A model generated the notes under the pieces. The model was not told the DNA's origin. It did not search any database and was given only the letters and a program-made list of their open reading frames with translations. A stretch of 64,000 nucleotides of DNA from Archegozetes longisetosus (Eukaryota; Arthropoda; Arachnida; Sarcoptiformes; Trhypochthoniidae): positions 379,804 through 443,803 of the forward strand of contig JAEMBT020000006.1 in assembly GCA_018873245.2 (NCBI GenBank). The letters are read 5' to 3'. Positions 24,711 through 35,601 of this stretch are shown piece by piece (the first letter of the stretch is position 1; the number at the start of each line of letters is the position of its first letter). The position numbers were made by a program, and so were the translations under genes.

Positions 24711-27415
24711 TTAGTATTTATCGAGACCAGTGTTCGAAGCGATCATTTGTTCAAGTACTTCATTAATCATATGCATATCAGTGTTCACTCTCATTATTGG
24801 TACTTTAATTGGTAAAAATGATAAATCTCCGAATCGTCGTGTTTGAATCGGCCCCAAATCATGCATTGCTTGACCTGAACCGAGGTTGTGGTTGTATTGA
24901 TTTTGTCCAAAACACCAAACAATCGACAAGAATAGTGTAATAGCCTTAAAAATTGATACAAAGTTATAGCATTTTATGTTTGAAACTCTTCTATAGTAAT
25001 TGATCTACTTCAAAATTGACTGCATGTATTTTTTAATATTATGCAAAATTTGTTTGTTTAGTAATGATTTCCAAACAAGATTTTAATGTCGACCACTTAT
25101 AAGCGTCTTGTTTAGACATTTATAGACATAACACTTGTTCGTGGTTAAAAATGAGGTATAAATTACAAATGACAAGAATAATTTATTCAAGATATTGATT
25201 AAAATCTAGATAACGATCTAATTGAATTATCTGATTCAAATAGGGTTTAATAATTTTCATAATCACGTCATCTTTTTTATCTGGTTATCAGCATAAGAAT
25301 AGAAGTGAAGCTTAATTCGGAAGTAAAAATTATGTTAAAAGTCATTGTACTTTAAGCTTGTCAGATTTGTAGAAAACGCTTCAACTATATAAACTTGAGC
25401 TATCAAATTATTTGGTCATTAGTCATGAATCTCATAAATAGGAAAGTTAAGGTAATGTACGGATGCTTATTAAGGGATAGCACGGTTTGCGCTACACTTA
25501 CTTAGAGTATTCAAAGCTTATTTAGTTGTCTATAAGCGCTTTTTTGCATGAATAACGAGATTTTAAATCATAAGCTTATCTAGTTTTTATATATCTGTAC
25601 TATCAATTTCCATAAATAGCTTATTTTATTTAGTGCTCAGTTCAACTTAAATCAAGTTAAGTTATTTTATTAAGAAACTTGTTATTTAGTTCGTGACCAA
25701 AACTTTCACTCTTTTGTATAAATAGTAACTACAGTATTAGTCAACAAATAAAAATGTCCACTTATTTAGATTAGACCTCAAGCTATTTGTTTGTATAAAA
25801 AATTGACGCTAAAAATCAATAAAAAGTTAGAAATACTAATGACTCAAATAATTGATAATTATTGTTACTCACGAAGATCTACAACGTATTCTAAAAGCAT
25901 TACTGAATACTCTAGTAATGAACATTAGCGTAACTAAAAATATTAATCAAACATAAGTTTTTCAGATAAACTCATTTCGAAGTCATTCTTCGAATAAAAA
26001 ACCTATTAAATGGGTTTTACGCGTTCATTTTATGAATGAAGTACTGGATGTTATCAATTATTAGGAATTGTTAGTTAAATTTGATATTCAGTTAAATTTA
26101 ATATTCAGTATCTCATAACTGAAATCAGTCAGACTTAAAACGATAAATTGAATATGCAGACATAATCCTGCTTTAGGCGATATTACTGTGGATTGATTGG
26201 CGAACCTTAAGAATAAAAAAGTTAAAAATGTCAAAATTAAATTTATGAAAAGGTTGTAGTCTTAAGCATTGAAAAAAACGACGATACTTCTAAATCAATT
26301 TTAAACTTGAGTTGAACTTCATTTTAAATGAAACTAGTTTGAATCGAAAGTATTTTCACAATATATAGAAGTTTTAAAGCAAAATTCAATCTGAGGCTTA
26401 TTTAAAGCGAGTTTCATGCTTATTTTTATAAATAATTAAAATGTCACGTTAGGAAATAGATTTTCGTAAAAGTTTAATGTATAGAAACTGGCGATGAGTT
26501 CGTAGAAATTCTGAACTTCTCTTGATCGATAAAAACAAGTTTACACTTTGTCGATGAATAGGAAAGTTGAACTGAAAAAATCATTTGACTGCTAACATTT
26601 GAAAATCTATACTCTCATAAACTTCTTCAGAAGTGAATACTTGTGGGCACCAAACATAATTTACACGTGCACGTTGAGAAAATTGTTTGAAATTCGTCAC
26701 TTCAGAAATTAACCTGAATATGAGGTATATTTTTGGGGAGTGGGGATCTGTCAGAATTAGGCGAGACTAAGGTTATACAGCTTTATTCATAAAATATCAC
26801 TCAAGCAATAACGTGAAAGTTGTACCTTAAATCGCAATTTTTATATTGACAAAACTGACTTTAACTCAAGTCATAACTATAGGATTAATTTGTCTATGAA
26901 AAATCTATAAGTAGTAACTTGAAGTTACATCTCAAGTTATTAAAGTTAGTCCTCCTCAATCAAGTCATTACTTTCGCTAAAGTTTAAGTGTTATTCGTGA
27001 ATAAAGCTCATAGGATCTAACACTTCAAATAGAAGTACTTTACAAATTTGATGGCATGTTATCTGTGAAATTCTGTCTATAAGTAATTGTCAACAGAGCG
27101 AACGAGCCAACGAGTCAATCACAGAGATATTCTGATTATCTGATTAATACTTGTTTAATGGTTGATATACACGTTAGACATTAAAGAGACAAGTATACTC
27201 TTACTTCGTTATTATACATGCATATTGAATAAAATATTAACTATTTACAGTTTGTATTTCAGTACATTACAAGCTTTGAATCGTTAAATAATTACAGTTC
27301 AATTACAAATATTAATTTTAGTCATATTTGGTTAAAGAAGAATTTAAAAACTAAAATTAACATATGATCTCTTTATATCAATCAAAATATGAAGAAAAAT
27401 TCATACCTTAAGCAT
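24711..27415 (-). CDS. Small secreted protein; distant micro-exon proposed
   Basis: The main exon, 24711-24944 on the minus strand, opens after an acceptor (TTTTTAAG) in phase 0. It encodes AITLFLSIVWCFG, a signal-peptide core, then a 60-odd-residue mature part (QNQYNHN..., RRFGDLSFLP, MHMINEVLEQMI) and a stop. It lacks a start codon of its own. At 27407-27415 ATG-CTT-AAG is followed by the donor GTATGA, the same nine-base first exon as in the secreted family just upstream; joining them gives an 80-residue protein beginning MLKAITLF, across a 2462-nt intron. The mature part keeps a GPI...TRR...LPI stretch faintly like the family's second exon, so it may be a shortened paralogue. An RR dibasic site could also make it a peptide precursor. 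The exon is moderately supported, the join is tentative, and the function is unknown. Confidence 0.4.
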
Positions 27416-28336
27416 TTTGTCAAAAATATGAGTGAATAATAAAGAATGAATTATAAAAAATTGTGACTTAAAGTGACTTCCGATAATCAGTCACTAGTTT
27501 AAGGAATGGTTATTCACTAGATTTGTGTGATGTGAGCTGTTCTCTGGAAACGAGTTAAACATTTAATATATCCCGTTTCATGTACGATTCATTCATCGAT
27601 TATGCTTTCTATTTTAGAAGGAAAGCAAACTGTCTTTAATTGATCTCAATTAAAAATAGTTCTTAAAGTTTCGATGTAACTATTTGATAAGTCAAATTAA
27701 GATTGAATACTAAATTTGATGTCTATAAATATATAATTAAAGATGTATTTTTCAAAACCTAAAACTCTACCTCTAATTAACTAGCTTAAACTTTTTGCTA
27801 ATGCTTCATAAGTATAGTTAAAGTTTTAAAATAAAATAACCATTTCAAATTCGATAAGCTATTAGAAAATAATCAATAATATAATGATCAGTTTAAAGAT
27901 CTGAAGCGTCACTATTTTTAACATTTAATGATTAAAAACAAGCTTCGTAGTATTATATTGGATTTGGGCACACGTTTTTCATGTGACAAACTTAGTAAGA
28001 GGTATGGTCTACATTTCTATTAAATAGTAACTAATCATTTAAATTATGTTGACTGCCAACTATAAAAGGCATTTTATGAGTCGGTTATCGTTTTTAAAAA
28101 TTGAGAGTTCCGAACAGTCTTTAAGAAAAATAGTAGTCGTTCTACACATATTCACATATCACAGTCAAACGATTGTGCCATCGGATTGTAAATCTTATCA
28201 AATATTTCTTTTATTAGAATTTGATGGTTTAAAACCAAAATATATTACAAATTGAGTATAGAATACAAAAAAATAGGAAGAGATGCACTAAATTAAGTTA
28301 AACCAAAACTTAAAGGGCATCAAATAACTCTAAGTT
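27416..28336. other. Intergenic, nothing firm
   Basis: Lies between the proposed micro-exon and the first family gene. A TATATTAAA at about 27570 on the minus strand is about 155 bp from the micro-exon ATG, farther than in the four family genes. The open frame at 28046-28255 has no supporting features. Confidence 0.35.
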
Positions 28337-29238
28337 TTAGGCTTGTTTAGCAGATTTTGCGGCTGCTCTATAAACATCGACCAGTGTCAGGCCTTTATCG
28401 ACGTTTGGACCTTTAGCGGATAGACCACTACCACTAACACCGATTCGCTTGCCATATGACTGTGATTCATCATACGATTCTAATTTCGGCTCATATGATT
28501 GTGAACCATATGATTGCGGACCATATGGTTGCGATCCATGTGATTGATGTCTCGGTTCGCCTTTGGCTACAACAGTCTGAATTTCTTCAATAACTGGTTC
28601 TATTTTCTGGACAACTCTACGGTATGGCTGTATAATTTCATGGATTTCTTGAATGACTGGTCGCACCACTTCATGGAAAACTCTGTGCGGTTCTTCCTTT
28701 GAACTAGTCCTCTCGATCTTTCCCGGAGCTCCTTATCAGACATTGAATTGAAAAATTATTATTTATAATAATAATTGAGAATAGGTTTGCAAACCTTTTT
28801 TATGTACTTGCTGTACATGAACGGGACTCGATTTAGTGGCGTATATTATTTTGTAGGGCGTTTCTAAGGATTCCACTTTAATGATTTTCGGCTCAATTGA
28901 ATCGTGGTAAGTTTGCAACGGTTTTACTTCAATATTACGATAGCTTTTGATAGGAGGCATTATCGGACCGTAAGATTTGTGTCCATAAGAATCTCCATAA
29001 GAATCTCCATATGAAGGCCCATAAGGTTCGTCTGAGTCGTAAAAATCATGAGAGTCATAGGAGTCCTCTGTTTCCCACTCATGTCCATATTGATTGCCAT
29101 ATTCCGCGCCGTGGTAGCCGTAATAACTTGCCTGACAGTAACTGGCAATTGTTAAAAGAACTATAGACTAAATAACAGAACGTAAAAGTTGAAAAAATTT
29201 TGCACGTAAAAACACAACTTTTGTCATACTCTTAGCAT
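28337..29238 (-). CDS. Secreted 'ML(R/K)' family member A, Tyr/Ser/Gly-rich
   Basis: Exons are 29230-29238 (ATG-CTA-AGA), 28795-29167 and 28337-28731, joined in phases 0 and 1, giving 258 residues. MLRSIVLLTIASYCQA is a signal peptide. A Tyr/Asp/Gly-rich arm with tandem YGDSYGDSYG follows. Next is the family core: a KPLQTYHDSIEPKIIKVE segment before the second junction, then APGKIERTSSKEEPHRV and VVRPVIQEIHEIIQPYRRVV, ending in VAKGEPR. The C-terminal arm carries repeated SYG/PYG units and ends in an Ala/Lys tail (AAAKSAKQA). It is first of three tandem members on this strand. I do not recognise a formal domain; the architecture (secreted, low-complexity arms, tiny first exon) suggests an extracellular structural or cuticular protein, and the Tyr-rich arms could allow cross-linking (inference). 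Confidence 0.75.
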
Positions 29239-29337
29239 ATTCTGTGGCGGCAAATCCAAAAGTTAAATAAAACTAAATAAGACACTTTACGAACGACTCA
29301 ATTGACTCTAATTTTGTTCTAGTGTTCAAACAAAATA

Positions 29338-29345
29338 CTTATATA
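29338..29345 (-). promoter_or_regulatory. TATA box of family member A
   Basis: TATATAAG on the minus strand ends 100 bp before the ATG at 29238, in line with the other three members. Confidence 0.65.
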
Positions 29346-31129
29346 ACAACTAATTTGAATGATTTCTAGTACCGAATAGTTGTGAAAACCAGCAACAACT
29401 TAATTTATATATTCGCAGAAAATTGATACATGAAAGCCAATAAAATTGATCCAATTTTGAGTAAATGTAAATTTAGTTTATCTGTCAAATTGGTATCAAT
29501 TAATAGTTAATGAGCGTGTATCCGAAAAGCATATAAAATTCAAAAATTCAAACCTATAGGAAGTGAAAAGCTTTCGATTGAAAAGTCTGTCAAAACATAT
29601 AAAAATAGCTATCATTCCGTATCGACACGCCTCTAGGTTTAAATAATTTGTTTAATTTTGGGTTCAAAACAAAAAATATTTACTTAATTAGATTTAGTTT
29701 TTGATTTAAGTTTATTCGATGAAAACATTTAAGTCTTTAATGATATTTTGTTTACAACAAACAATTGATCCCAAAATACCTGATGTATAAAATAAGAATT
29801 TTTGTTGAAAAAATCAATTGTTTATCGTTATTAAAAACTGCAATTTTAAGCATTAATCTGAGGAACTTTGTCAAAACTTCATTCGATAGTTTTAGCTGTG
29901 CTGAAAACTTTTTGTTTTTGTTTTATGTGAGCTTGATTTAAAAATTTGTATGTCTCAATCAACCATTTTAGAGATCTTAAGATTTCAAATTTCCAAGTTA
30001 GTAGCAGTAAAAGAACAAAATTATCAATAGAAAGTTCATTGCTATACAGAGGCTTTGGCTTTAAATTTTGCTAGTTTTCAAGCACTTGATTGCGCAACTT
30101 TGAAATACGTTTAAAAACAATCGTTTTGACTTATTGAATCAAAAATCAAGTTGATCGAAGTTTTCTTAGTTTCTACAATTGATACCTTCAAATTTTGTCA
30201 AATATATGAACAATAGCTGAAATTGCTACTCGAGCCACTGTATTTACTGTTAAAAAGAGTTGAAAGCAAAAAATAAGTAATCAAACTGAAATAAATGTCT
30301 GAAATAGTTGTCTATATAACAACACACTAATTGGACGCACGTCTCCACTTTAAGAAATTAAGAGATTTTTTGTAGGTTTTCTCAAATATTTTCTAAATAA
30401 GAATAAAGTTTTCAATATTCGAAAGCAACTGAAGACAGAAAACTTATTTGTGGCCATATGTTCTCATTGTTAAGAGTAAGGTAATCAAGCATTAGGCAAT
30501 TCGTTTATTGATGGTCATAAGTAAATTTAGAGATTCATAAATAACAGAATAACTTTTCAAATCTAAGAATCACAGAACGCAAATAACGATTAAACTGATA
30601 TTTTTCCCAAAATAATACATATTATCAAATTTGGTTTAGATAGAAGTTTTCGTCGCTAAACATTGATTGGCTTATATTTCAAATTTTTGAGTCGATCACA
30701 ACTTATAATATAAAGTGCGGAATTGAAAGCCCTTGAAGGAGAGCATAATTTTTGTCTTATTGTTTTTACACGAATTTAAACTGACTTAACAGTTAAAATA
30801 GAAATATTCGCACTTCGATATATGTTTTATACTTGAGAACACTGAACTTTTTCATATTTTTAAAGCTAGTCAAATTTCTTGACTTATTGCCTATTTTTAA
30901 CTTTTTGAAAATTGAGTCAAAAACAATTTAAAACTGTTTTTCAATCACTTGAAAATCTTGGAATGTTTTTTAAGCCAAAATCAATTATTTATTTCAGTTC
31001 GCAGCAAATTAAAACATCGAAAATAACTTAATATTTTAAATTATTATTTTACTGAGCATTATTTTGTGGACAAAATTCCGTAATAGAAATATATATAATA
31101 GCATAAACGATTTTTAGCTTAAATAGTTC
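29346..31129. other. Intergenic between family members A and B
   Basis: AT-rich with no open frame of note, no repeat and no RNA gene seen. It presumably holds the upstream control region of A and the 3' UTR of B. Confidence 0.4.
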
Positions 31130-32094
31130 TTAAGAAGAAGCAGCTTTGGCTGAAGACAATTTGTAACCACTGCCACCAACCAATAATCCACCCTTTGTTC
31201 CGAGTGCTGATCCAATTGTTCCCAAGCCACCGCCACCCAATAGAACTCCACTTCCAAGGCCTGATCCAATTGTTCCCAAGCCACCACCACCCAATAGAAC
31301 TCCACTTCCAAGGCCTGATCCGATTCCTCCGCCAAGTCCTACAACTCCACCACCGAGTCCTCCAGCGAGTCCGCCTCCGAGAGTACCAACTGCACCAATA
31401 GTTCCGACAGCAGCAACAGGAGCCGCAGCAACTGGAGCCGCAGCAACTGGTGCGACTACAGCTTGAAGTCTCGGTTCTCCTCTAGCAACAATGGTCTGTA
31501 CTTGTTCTACAACTGGTTGGATCTCTTGGACAACTCGACGGTATGGTTGAATAACTTCTCTGAGTTCTTGGATGACAGGTCTGACCACTTCGTGAACAAC
31601 TCTATGGGGCTCTTCTTCGGATGAAGTTCTCTCGACCTGTCCCGGAGCTCCTATACATGTATGAAATCATTAAAATTTGAAGCCAAATGAAAGTTATTGT
31701 AAATTTACAAAAATGGTTCAAATGCGTACCTGATTGATGGATCTGTTGTACAGTAACACCACTTGATCTTGAGTTGAACAATATTTTGACGGGCAATTCA
31801 ATTGGTGCCACTTCGATAACTTGCGGCACAATTGGGTCTTGAGGTAAGCTTACAGGTCTAATATCGACAGTACGACTACTTTTAATAGCGGCTGGAATAA
31901 CACCACCGGCTAAGAGCGCTCCGCTGCCACCGCCCAATATGACTCCTCCACCATATCCTCCGGCTTTGCAGTAAACGGCAATTGAGATAAGAACGAGCAA
32001 CTAAAACAATAATTAATATATTGAATGCTAAGTTCATAGAAAATTGGTTATCATAGAACTAGTGTCTAAGTAAAACTTTTCATACTCTGAGCAT
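31130..32094 (-). CDS. Secreted 'ML(R/K)' family member B, Gly-rich
   Basis: Exons are 32086-32094 (ATG-CTC-AGA), 31730-32000 and 31130-31650, joined in phases 0 and 1, giving 266 residues. The signal peptide is MLRLLVLISIAVYCKAG. A short Gly-rich arm precedes the core: IPAAIKSSRTVDIRPVSLPQ, then IVPQVIEV and SRSSGVTVQQIHQSG up to the second junction, then APGQVERTSSEEEPHRV, VIQELREVIQPYRRVV and VARGEPRL. The C-terminal arm has an APVAAAPVAAAPV stretch and a Gly/Leu/Val region containing two copies of an 18-residue repeat encoded by a 54-bp tandem duplication, and ends YKLSSAKAASS. Introns are 85 and 79 nt. Probable extracellular structural protein; no enzyme motif is visible. Confidence 0.8.
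31207..31314 (-). repeat. 54-bp tandem duplication inside member B
   Basis: Two 54-bp units (31207-31260 and 31261-31314) differ by one base and a third partial unit follows. Each encodes 18 residues of the GSGLGSGVLLGGGG type, in frame, so the array lengthens the Gly-rich arm without disrupting it. Confidence 0.9.
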
Positions 32095-32196
32095 TTTCTC
32101 AAATATTTCAAATTTAATTTTCAACTCTTGAAAATCTTCTTAATTTACTAGAAGGGAGTGATTGTTCGAATGACTTTCACTCTCGACTGTCCACAG

Positions 32197-32204
32197 TTTA
32201 TATA
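32197..32204 (-). promoter_or_regulatory. TATA box of family member B
   Basis: TATATAAA on the minus strand starts 110 bp before the ATG at 32094; a plausible transcription start lies about 30 bp downstream. Confidence 0.65.
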
Positions 32205-33965
32205 GTTTGCAAAATGATTGCAAGTCTAAAACAAATAAGAGAAAGTAGTATAAACTTTTTGCGTCTTTTACATATTTGGTCTTTAATGTGTCAAACATTG
32301 GAAAACTAGTCGAAGATCAAAAATAAGAGTCGTTTGACGGAAAAGAAGATAAGTAAACGGACAGATGAACAAAAAATGATCTGTATTTGAAGATATAGAA
32401 CATCTGAGCCGATTAATGAAACACTCCTAACTCATAATTTTTATATTTTCTTCTTTTCACTAATAACACAAATTTTTGCATTTATTGAGTTTCCTTTTAA
32501 CCACACTTTTCTCAATTTTATTGCTTTAAGTATTGGGCAAACTTTTAAGAGTTATTCAAAATTTCTTTATTTAAGTTCATTAATCAATCAGTTAATTGAG
32601 TAACGTATGAGACTAACTTTTAATCATGATAAATCTCGTTTATTTTGTGCCTATTCAAAAAGTTGAAATTTGAGGTAAAAAGCCTTAAATCATGAACTTT
32701 TGGGTCAACTAGAATTGATTGAAAATCACTAATATATTGAGTGAGTGGACCAAACAATCTGATAAAATCTAATGCTCGTTAGTTCCGTTCAAAAATGATT
32801 GGTTTTCCTTTTTTTAATTAATACCTAGTTAGAGTTAACTAGATTGTTCAACAATAACAATTGATTCACTTTTCGAGAGGTCTTAACAGTATCGACAATA
32901 TTTTGTCGTACTACTTTGACGAAAATAGAAGTATTTGCTTTTCTCAAAAATTTCTTTAATAAAAGTTCAAATTTGTTTAAAAAGTTTTACAATTTTGAAG
33001 GTAAAAACCAAAACTTGACTAAGCTTTAAACTTCTTAATTACTTTTCTAACTAGTTCTGACCAGTTGTGATCTGCCAAAATCTTTACTTTTCTTTTGTTT
33101 GTAACAAATTTTTCTTTAAAATAATCTGAAATAACATTTTTTTTAAATGATCAATAATTTGTCGTACTAAGTGTTTCTAGAATTTAACTCTTTAAGATTA
33201 AACTTTATTGTTTACGAATTGATAATCTTAAAGGAATAGTTTGCTAGATAAATATTTTCAGAATGCTTGTCTATTAGATATCCCTAAAACATTTTAAAAT
33301 AGTGAAATACATTATAAAATGATTAGTAAAACTTGATCTTGGAATAGGAGAGTCCAGATCACAGGTATTACTGCCATAACTGATGACTCAATAATTTTAA
33401 GGTAAGTAAACTTTGGTGTGACTCAATTTTTTTGGATTTTGTTCAGCAAAAATAGACAAAATTATTGCTCTAAAAAACTATGTTCAATTAGATGCAGGCC
33501 TGTATTAAATCACGAGATTATTTCCCTTAATAATTTTTTTATCGCCCACTTAGGATTAACTCAAAATGTTTTTTACAATAATTTTGCTAAAACTTCGGAT
33601 AAGTTCTAAAGATTGTTGTTATCTGATTTCCATAAAATCTACAAAATTAGTAACTGATTCCAAAAGAGTCTTATGAAATATTTACTGTTACACTATAGCC
33701 TTTAGGATAAATAAATACTGAATTTCAAGAATACTAGCAGTCATAAAAAGATGAATGAAAACCAACTCGTTATTAGCTTTTAAGGCAACTAACTTTTCGT
33801 AAATTTTTATTATTTAGACTAAAATATATGAAATGAACAAAACTACAGATAAAGTTGGAGAATGTATCACATTTAAAAATGTTAGCATTTTTCTAATGAG
33901 TTCAAAATATTTTGTGTCGTATTTCAGATCAATATTAAACTTAATTACGAATATTTAAACACTAT
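32205..33965. other. Intergenic between family members B and C
   Basis: No supported gene. The open frame at 33418-33609 is Asn/Phe-rich without motifs. A minus-strand AATAAA (TTTATT on the plus strand, about 33805) could serve member C. Confidence 0.35.
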
Positions 33966-35473
33966 TTAAGCTCTAGCTCTTGAAGAAGCAGCTGATTTAT
34001 AGCTTTTGCCACTTGATACAGAATCAGATCCGCCGATATCAGCATATTTAACACGGGGTGTTCCACTTATGATTGATACCGAAGAACCACTTTTTGTTGA
34101 GCCCGAATCAAGACTACTTAAAGCTCCAGAACGCGACGAATAGCTAGAACTTGCACTACCGCCAGAAAGTGATGACAAAGAGCCGCCATATCCTCCACTA
34201 GAACCTCCACCGAAAGCGTATCCACTGCCACCACCTGCTAGTGATGAGACCTGTGGTGCCGCTAGTATTGGTTGAGCATTAAGTCGTGGTTCGCCTTTGG
34301 CTATGACTGTGTGCGTTTGTTCGATAACTGGTTGGATCTGTTGTACTAAACGACGGTAGGGTTGGATTATTTCTCTGACTTCTTGGATGACTGGCTTAAC
34401 GACTTCGTGGACTACTCGATGTGGTTCATCTTCAGATGAAGTATGTTCTGTCTCGCCCACAACACCTTATTTTCAGTGATAGGAAAATTTAGTTATATTT
34501 TGTTTGGTACGACTCAAAATTTTTTCAATACCAGGAATATGTGTTTGTTGGACATGAATACGACTTGACTGTGATTTGAAATGTACGGTTACCGGTAAAT
34601 CTTCTGAAGGCACTTCGATGACCTGCGGCTGAGCTGGTTCTTGAGGGATCTGAACAGGCCTAACCTCGACAGTACGATGTGTTTCAATTGCTGCAGTGAT
34701 GGGTCCCGATCCGAATGCAGCACCTGTTCCCCCATAAGTGGCTGCACCACTTCCACCATAACCTCCTCCGCCGCCACCACTCAGTGAGACTCCAGTGCCT
34801 GTATATGCGGCACTTTCACAATAGGCAATCAGTGATATAATTACGAGAAACTGTAATTAATTCAAAGTTTAGTAATTAGATTGAAAGCTCAATCAAGACT
34901 TGACTTAAATACAAGCTGTCTTACAATATAAACTTTTATTTCAATAGTGAGCTCGAGTCAACACTTATCTAGTTTATTATAATGGTAAAAACAAATTTGG
35001 TCTTAAACTAACTGAGAATCGAACCAAATATAAGCAGTGATTCAATAAGAAAAATTAATTTTGATTTTCAAACTCATTTTTCATAAACAACTTTGGATTC
35101 GGCAGTGATAGATTCACTTCTATCAAAAAGCGAATCTAACAAGATGCAAAAAGTGTCGTTATTAAAAAGAAAAAGTTTGTTAATCTTTTAGACAGACTCT
35201 CAAACAAAAAAATTTTCCAGGACACTTATGGCATGGCTTCCTGACAGCCTTAGTAAAAAACCTAACTTACAATATAGTTTATTAAAAGCTCGAATCTTAG
35301 AAAGAATTATGTGAGCGCAAAATAAAATAATACGGAAGGTAAAGAGACGATAAATGAAAAGTTTCGTTTGCGATGTCATAGATAAGCAATCAAGAAGCTT
35401 TATACTAGAACGAGTTGGGATTAGAGTAAGCGTAATCGATTTAAAGTACAGAATAATTTCATACCTTATGCAT
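33966..35473 (-). CDS. Secreted 'ML(R/K)' family member C, Gly/Ser-rich
   Basis: Exons are 35465-35473 (ATG-CAT-AAG), 34532-34850 and 33966-34465, joined in phases 0 and 1, giving 275 residues. MHKFLVIISLIAYCESA is the signal peptide. A Gly/Thr/Ala-rich arm follows, then the core: AAIETHRTVEVRPVQIPQEP, PQVIEVPSEDLPV and SQSSRIHVQQTHIPG up to the junction, then VVGETEHTSSEDEPHRV, VIQEVREIIQPYRRLV and AKGEPRL. The third exon ends in a long Gly/Ser arm (repeated SGG, SSS and SYG) and a KSAASSRARA tail. Intron 1 is 614 nt, longer than in A, B and D; intron 2 is 66 nt. Start MHK instead of ML(R/K) is the only change in the micro-exon. Same inferred role as A and B. Confidence 0.8.
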
Positions 35474-35592
35474 TTTGTGATTTAAGTATAAAGTACTGGA
35501 GTATTTGAACACACTTTTTCAACACTGATATCAATACAACAAGAAACAACTTGGTTTAAAATTCAAACTTTTTTTTGCACAAAGAAATTGTT

Positions 35593-35601
35593 CTTTATAT
35601 A
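35593..35601 (-). promoter_or_regulatory. TATA box of family member C
   Basis: GGTATATAAAG on the minus strand (TATATAAAG at 35593-35601), about 128 bp before the ATG at 35473. The same eleven bases occur in the member D promoter. Confidence 0.65.

Noticed and set aside
24711-24944. CRF-like diuretic hormone similarity in the small secreted protein
   Set aside because: A few residues (VPIMR, SN..LD) recall the family, but there is no amidation Gly and no flanking cleavage at the C terminus; the match is too weak to name.
28960-29148. Met-rich minus-strand frame
   Set aside because: It overlaps exon 2 of family member A in a wrong frame; the real frame encodes the signal peptide and Tyr-rich arm.
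31195-31401. Plus-strand frame with FQGLIQLFPSHHHPIELH repeats
   Set aside because: It is an antisense reading of the 54-bp repeat in family member B.
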